Shown here: positions 61,685 to 64,000 of the stretch, piece by piece
Numbering within the stretch: the first letter of the stretch is position 1
Layout: each line of letters begins with the position of its first letter
Origin: Lysobacter sp. BMK333-48F3
Lineage (GTDB): Bacteria > Pseudomonadota > Gammaproteobacteria > Xanthomonadales > Xanthomonadaceae
Assembly (NCBI RefSeq): GCF_019733395.1
Contig: NZ_JAIHOO010000001.1
Location: 2,303,001 to 2,367,000, forward strand
Direction of reading: 5' to 3'
DNA: 64,000 nucleotides
The notes under the pieces: model-generated
What the model was told of the DNA's origin: nothing
Database searches by the model: none
What the model saw: the letters and a program-made list of their open reading frames with translations, nothing else
Made by a program: the position numbers and the translations under genes

Positions 61685-63964
61685 ATGCTTCTCCTCGACA
61701 GCCGCACTCGCGAGATCAACGGCATCTCGGTCTTTCCGGACCATGCCGATCCCGAGCAGTGGTACTACATGCCGACTGCGCCGCACCTGACCACGGTGCG
61801 CGACCCGGCGCTCGGCATCGACGTGCCGCAATTCCTCCTGATCGGTTTCCGCGGCGACGCGGGCACCGGCGGGTTCCTCAACTTCGACTGCAACGTCGGC
61901 GCCAGCGCCAAGCAGATCGACGACCTGGCGCGCGAGATCGCCAACGCCGAGAACCTGCGCAACAAGCCGCGCATCGCCCCGGTGCCGCTGGAAGACGGTT
62001 CGGTGCGCCTGCTGATGCTGGGCAAGGCCAGCGGCGACACCGCCGCGACCCCGGGCGGCGGCCCGCAGTTCGTGCTCAAGATCGATCAGGCCGCCAAGCC
62101 GGCCCTGTACGGCAACAACCAGGCCGCGTTCTCGGTGCGCCTGGACCAGGACGGCTATACGGTCATGGAGCAGTGCCTGGAGGGCGAGATCCTGCCGGTG
62201 GCGGTGATCTACTCGCTCGACTTCCTCGGCCTGCGTCCGGCCTACAACATCAACCTGAAGATCGACTGGGACCGCGTCCAGAAGCACATGGACGAGAGCT
62301 TCTCCGGCGGCAACATCTTCTTCTCCACCGAGATCGGCAAGGCGGTCGACGAACTGGTCGAAAAGCGCGCGATCGTGCTGGAGTCGGACACCTTCGTCGC
62401 CGAAAGCGAGGACACCAAGGGCATCATCGACCGCCGCGACGCGGCCCTGGCCCAGGTCCGCAACATGGTCACCGACGCCTTCTTCCAGCCCAGCCTGCCG
62501 CCGTGGTCGCCGGAGAAGAAGAACGACTTCGAGCGCGGCCTGGAAGCGATCGGCAAGTTCGCCGCCGAGTCCTCGGCGCGCGCCGCCGGCGGGCCGATCG
62601 GCGCGCTGATGCCGAGCTTCAGCTACAAGCGCATGGACTACAAGCGGGTCGACCGCAAGAAGCTCAACGTCAACTTCTCCGAGCGCGTGGCGATCAAACG
62701 CTCGATCCATCCGCAGGGCCACCTGGCGGCGCTGTTCAAGACCGTCCGCGACGGCAACGTGCCGCGCGAGCGCCTGGTCAAGCAGATCAGCCTGGACAAC
62801 GACTTCTTCAAGAAGCGCAGGGTCAAGGTGATCTCGCGCGCCGACCTGGCCGGCGACGACATCGGCAGCATCAACGTGCGGGTGCGCTACGGCGACAAGG
62901 CCCAGAACGCGCTGCTCGGCGCCAACGCCGGCGAGGCCAGCTTCGAGTGGCTGAGCCAGCTCGAGCGCGGGGCGATGAAGCGCGAGGTGCAGGTCGAGTA
63001 CGAGGTCAACTTCAAGGGCGTGGACGCGGCCGAGCGGCCGACCAAGCTCAAGTCCAAGCCGCAGGTCTTCGACGTCGAGAACATCGAAGTCGTGCCGCGC
63101 GACCTGTACGCGATCAACACCGTGCCGGTGCTGGCCGAGAACTACCCCTGGGACCGCTACAGCTCGGTCGACGTGTTCCTGCGCTATCGCGACCCGGCCA
63201 ACAAGATCAACCAGAACGACATGGTGCGGCTGACCAAGGACGCGCCTGCCGGCTCCTGGAAGATGTTCATGATCGACCTGGCCAAGACCGGCTACCAGGT
63301 GCGCCTGGTCCATCACGCCATCAGCGGCCCGGACAAGGTCGTCGACTGGGCCGACCTGGACGAACCGCAGGTCACCGTGCGCAACCCGTTCCCGACCCGG
63401 CGCGTGCTGCAGGTGGTACCCAACTTCAACTGGAGCGAAGTGCAGGAGGTGTTCGTCGACCTGCGCTACGCCGACCGCGCCAACGACGTGCTGATCGAGC
63501 AGCCGATGAGCTTCCAGGAAGGCACGGCCTCGCAGACCTTCGCCGTGGACATGCGCAACCCCGACATCAAGGCGGTCTTCTACAGCGTCAGCATCCTGTA
63601 CAAGGACGGCCGCGACGTCGAGGAGATTCCCGAGTCGGTGACCTTCGGCAACCGGATCATGCTCAAGGCGGGGATGAAGGGCCGGCGCATCGTCACGGTC
63701 AAGCCGCCTAGCGATTTCGCCAAGCGCAAGATGCGCAAGGTCAGGGTGTCGCTGCGCTTCGAGGACCTGGTCGGCGGGCTGAACTTCGCCGAGGACTTCG
63801 AGTTCGACAACGCCCAGGCGGTCGGCGAGTTCGAGTACGACTACCTCGACCCGGCGCGCATGCGCTACGAGTACAAGGCCAGCTACCTGCTCGAGAACGG
63901 CACCAACAAGAGCCTCAACTGGTCGCCGGGCGAGGCCACCGATCTGGTGCTGAAGATGCCCTGA
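61685..63964 (+). CDS. Large unknown protein 5 of the right-end cluster
   Basis: A 759-residue protein alignable by eye with protein 4 along the N-terminal domain: QWYYMPTAPHLTT, GGFLNFDCNVG, RIAPVPLEDGSVRLLMLG, KPALYGNNQAAFSVRL and AVIYSLDFLGLRPAYNINLK. A mixed helical middle follows (RRDAALAQVRNMVTDAFFQP). Four or so C-terminal beta repeats of ~100 residues come next, with a recurring W-x-x-V-x-x-V-x-VDLRY-x-D pattern (WSEVQEVFVDLRYADRAND) and YKDGRDVEE turns. No signal peptide. AAGGAG lies 7 bases before the ATG. The cluster may continue beyond the window. Confidence 0.8.
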   Translation: MLLLDSRTREINGISVFPDHADPEQWYYMPTAPHLTTVRDPALGIDVPQFLLIGFRGDAGTGGFLNFDCNVGASAKQIDDLAREIANAENLRNKPRIAPVPLEDGSVRLLMLGKASGDTAATPGGGPQFVLKIDQAAKPALYGNNQAAFSVRLDQDGYTVMEQCLEGEILPVAVIYSLDFLGLRPAYNINLKIDWDRVQKHMDESFSGGNIFFSTEIGKAVDELVEKRAIVLESDTFVAESEDTKGIIDRRDAALAQVRNMVTDAFFQPSLPPWSPEKKNDFERGLEAIGKFAAESSARAAGGPIGALMPSFSYKRMDYKRVDRKKLNVNFSERVAIKRSIHPQGHLAALFKTVRDGNVPRERLVKQISLDNDFFKKRRVKVISRADLAGDDIGSINVRVRYGDKAQNALLGANAGEASFEWLSQLERGAMKREVQVEYEVNFKGVDAAERPTKLKSKPQVFDVENIEVVPRDLYAINTVPVLAENYPWDRYSSVDVFLRYRDPANKINQNDMVRLTKDAPAGSWKMFMIDLAKTGYQVRLVHHAISGPDKVVDWADLDEPQVTVRNPFPTRRVLQVVPNFNWSEVQEVFVDLRYADRANDVLIEQPMSFQEGTASQTFAVDMRNPDIKAVFYSVSILYKDGRDVEEIPESVTFGNRIMLKAGMKGRRIVTVKPPSDFAKRKMRKVRVSLRFEDLVGGLNFAEDFEFDNAQAVGEFEYDYLDPARMRYEYKASYLLENGTNKSLNWSPGEATDLVLKMP

Positions 63965-64000
63965 TCGGCCGCGCCGCCAAAGGAACTTGCCGGCCGCGCA

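Noticed and set aside
54090..63964. Idea that the right-end cluster is a phage tail or extracellular contractile injection system
   Set aside because: No sheath, tube, LysM, baseplate, spike or AAA+ gene is visible in the window; the large proteins do not show these motifs.

Overview
The window is very G+C-rich and densely coded. It looks like a Lysobacter-type member of the Xanthomonadaceae (Gammaproteobacteria). This rests on a pyruvate dehydrogenase operon with a lipoyl-domain E3, the atpIBEFHAGDC order, TTCCC-type intergenic hairpins, a MacAB-like exporter with a sigma-54 two-component system, and secreted hydrolases. The species is inferred, not proven. There is no rRNA, tRNA, CRISPR array, transposase or phage structural gene.

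Layout: (1) 1-3839, the end of aceF, a secreted unknown protein and lpdA. (2) 4000-6287, a DUF6624-like protein, an outer-membrane beta-barrel protein and a small DUF2061 protein under a Fur-like operator. (3) 6541-14120, the complete ATP synthase operon with a clear sigma-70 promoter, hairpin repeats in its gaps and a final terminator. (4) 14247-19650, envelope glycan genes (GtrA, GT2, a GT-C-like membrane protein), an ADP-ribosylglycohydrolase and glmU. (5) 19770-21915, a secreted beta-helix protein, two dispersed repeat families and an EndoH-like GH18 enzyme. (6) 22344-32087, a minus-strand locus: a -24/-12 promoter, then a HlyD adaptor, a 68-residue peptide, an ABC ATPase, two FtsX permeases, a DUF885 peptidase, a sigma-54 response regulator and a histidine kinase. 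(7) 32220-37120, glmS, a class III aminotransferase and a heme-oxygenase-like diiron/VOC fusion enzyme. (8) 37942-53048, accessory genes: three GSTs, a patatin facing an immunity-like gene, an M23 peptidase, an amidase, an H-NS protein, a LytS/LytTR pair, a serine hydrolase, and a LysR-divergent GST-tautomerase-NTF2 operon. (9) 53147-63964, a tandem pair of small secreted Cys-rich proteins, then five large co-directional genes of unknown function sharing a YY-x-P-type motif and beta-rich repeats.

The E. coli-type order atpIBEFHAGDC-glmU-glmS is kept on the plus strand, but glmU and glmS are pushed apart by accessory genes. The strongest candidates for undescribed biology are the five-gene cluster at the right end, the HDO-VOC fusion beside an aminotransferase, and the small peptide inside the sigma-54 exporter operon.
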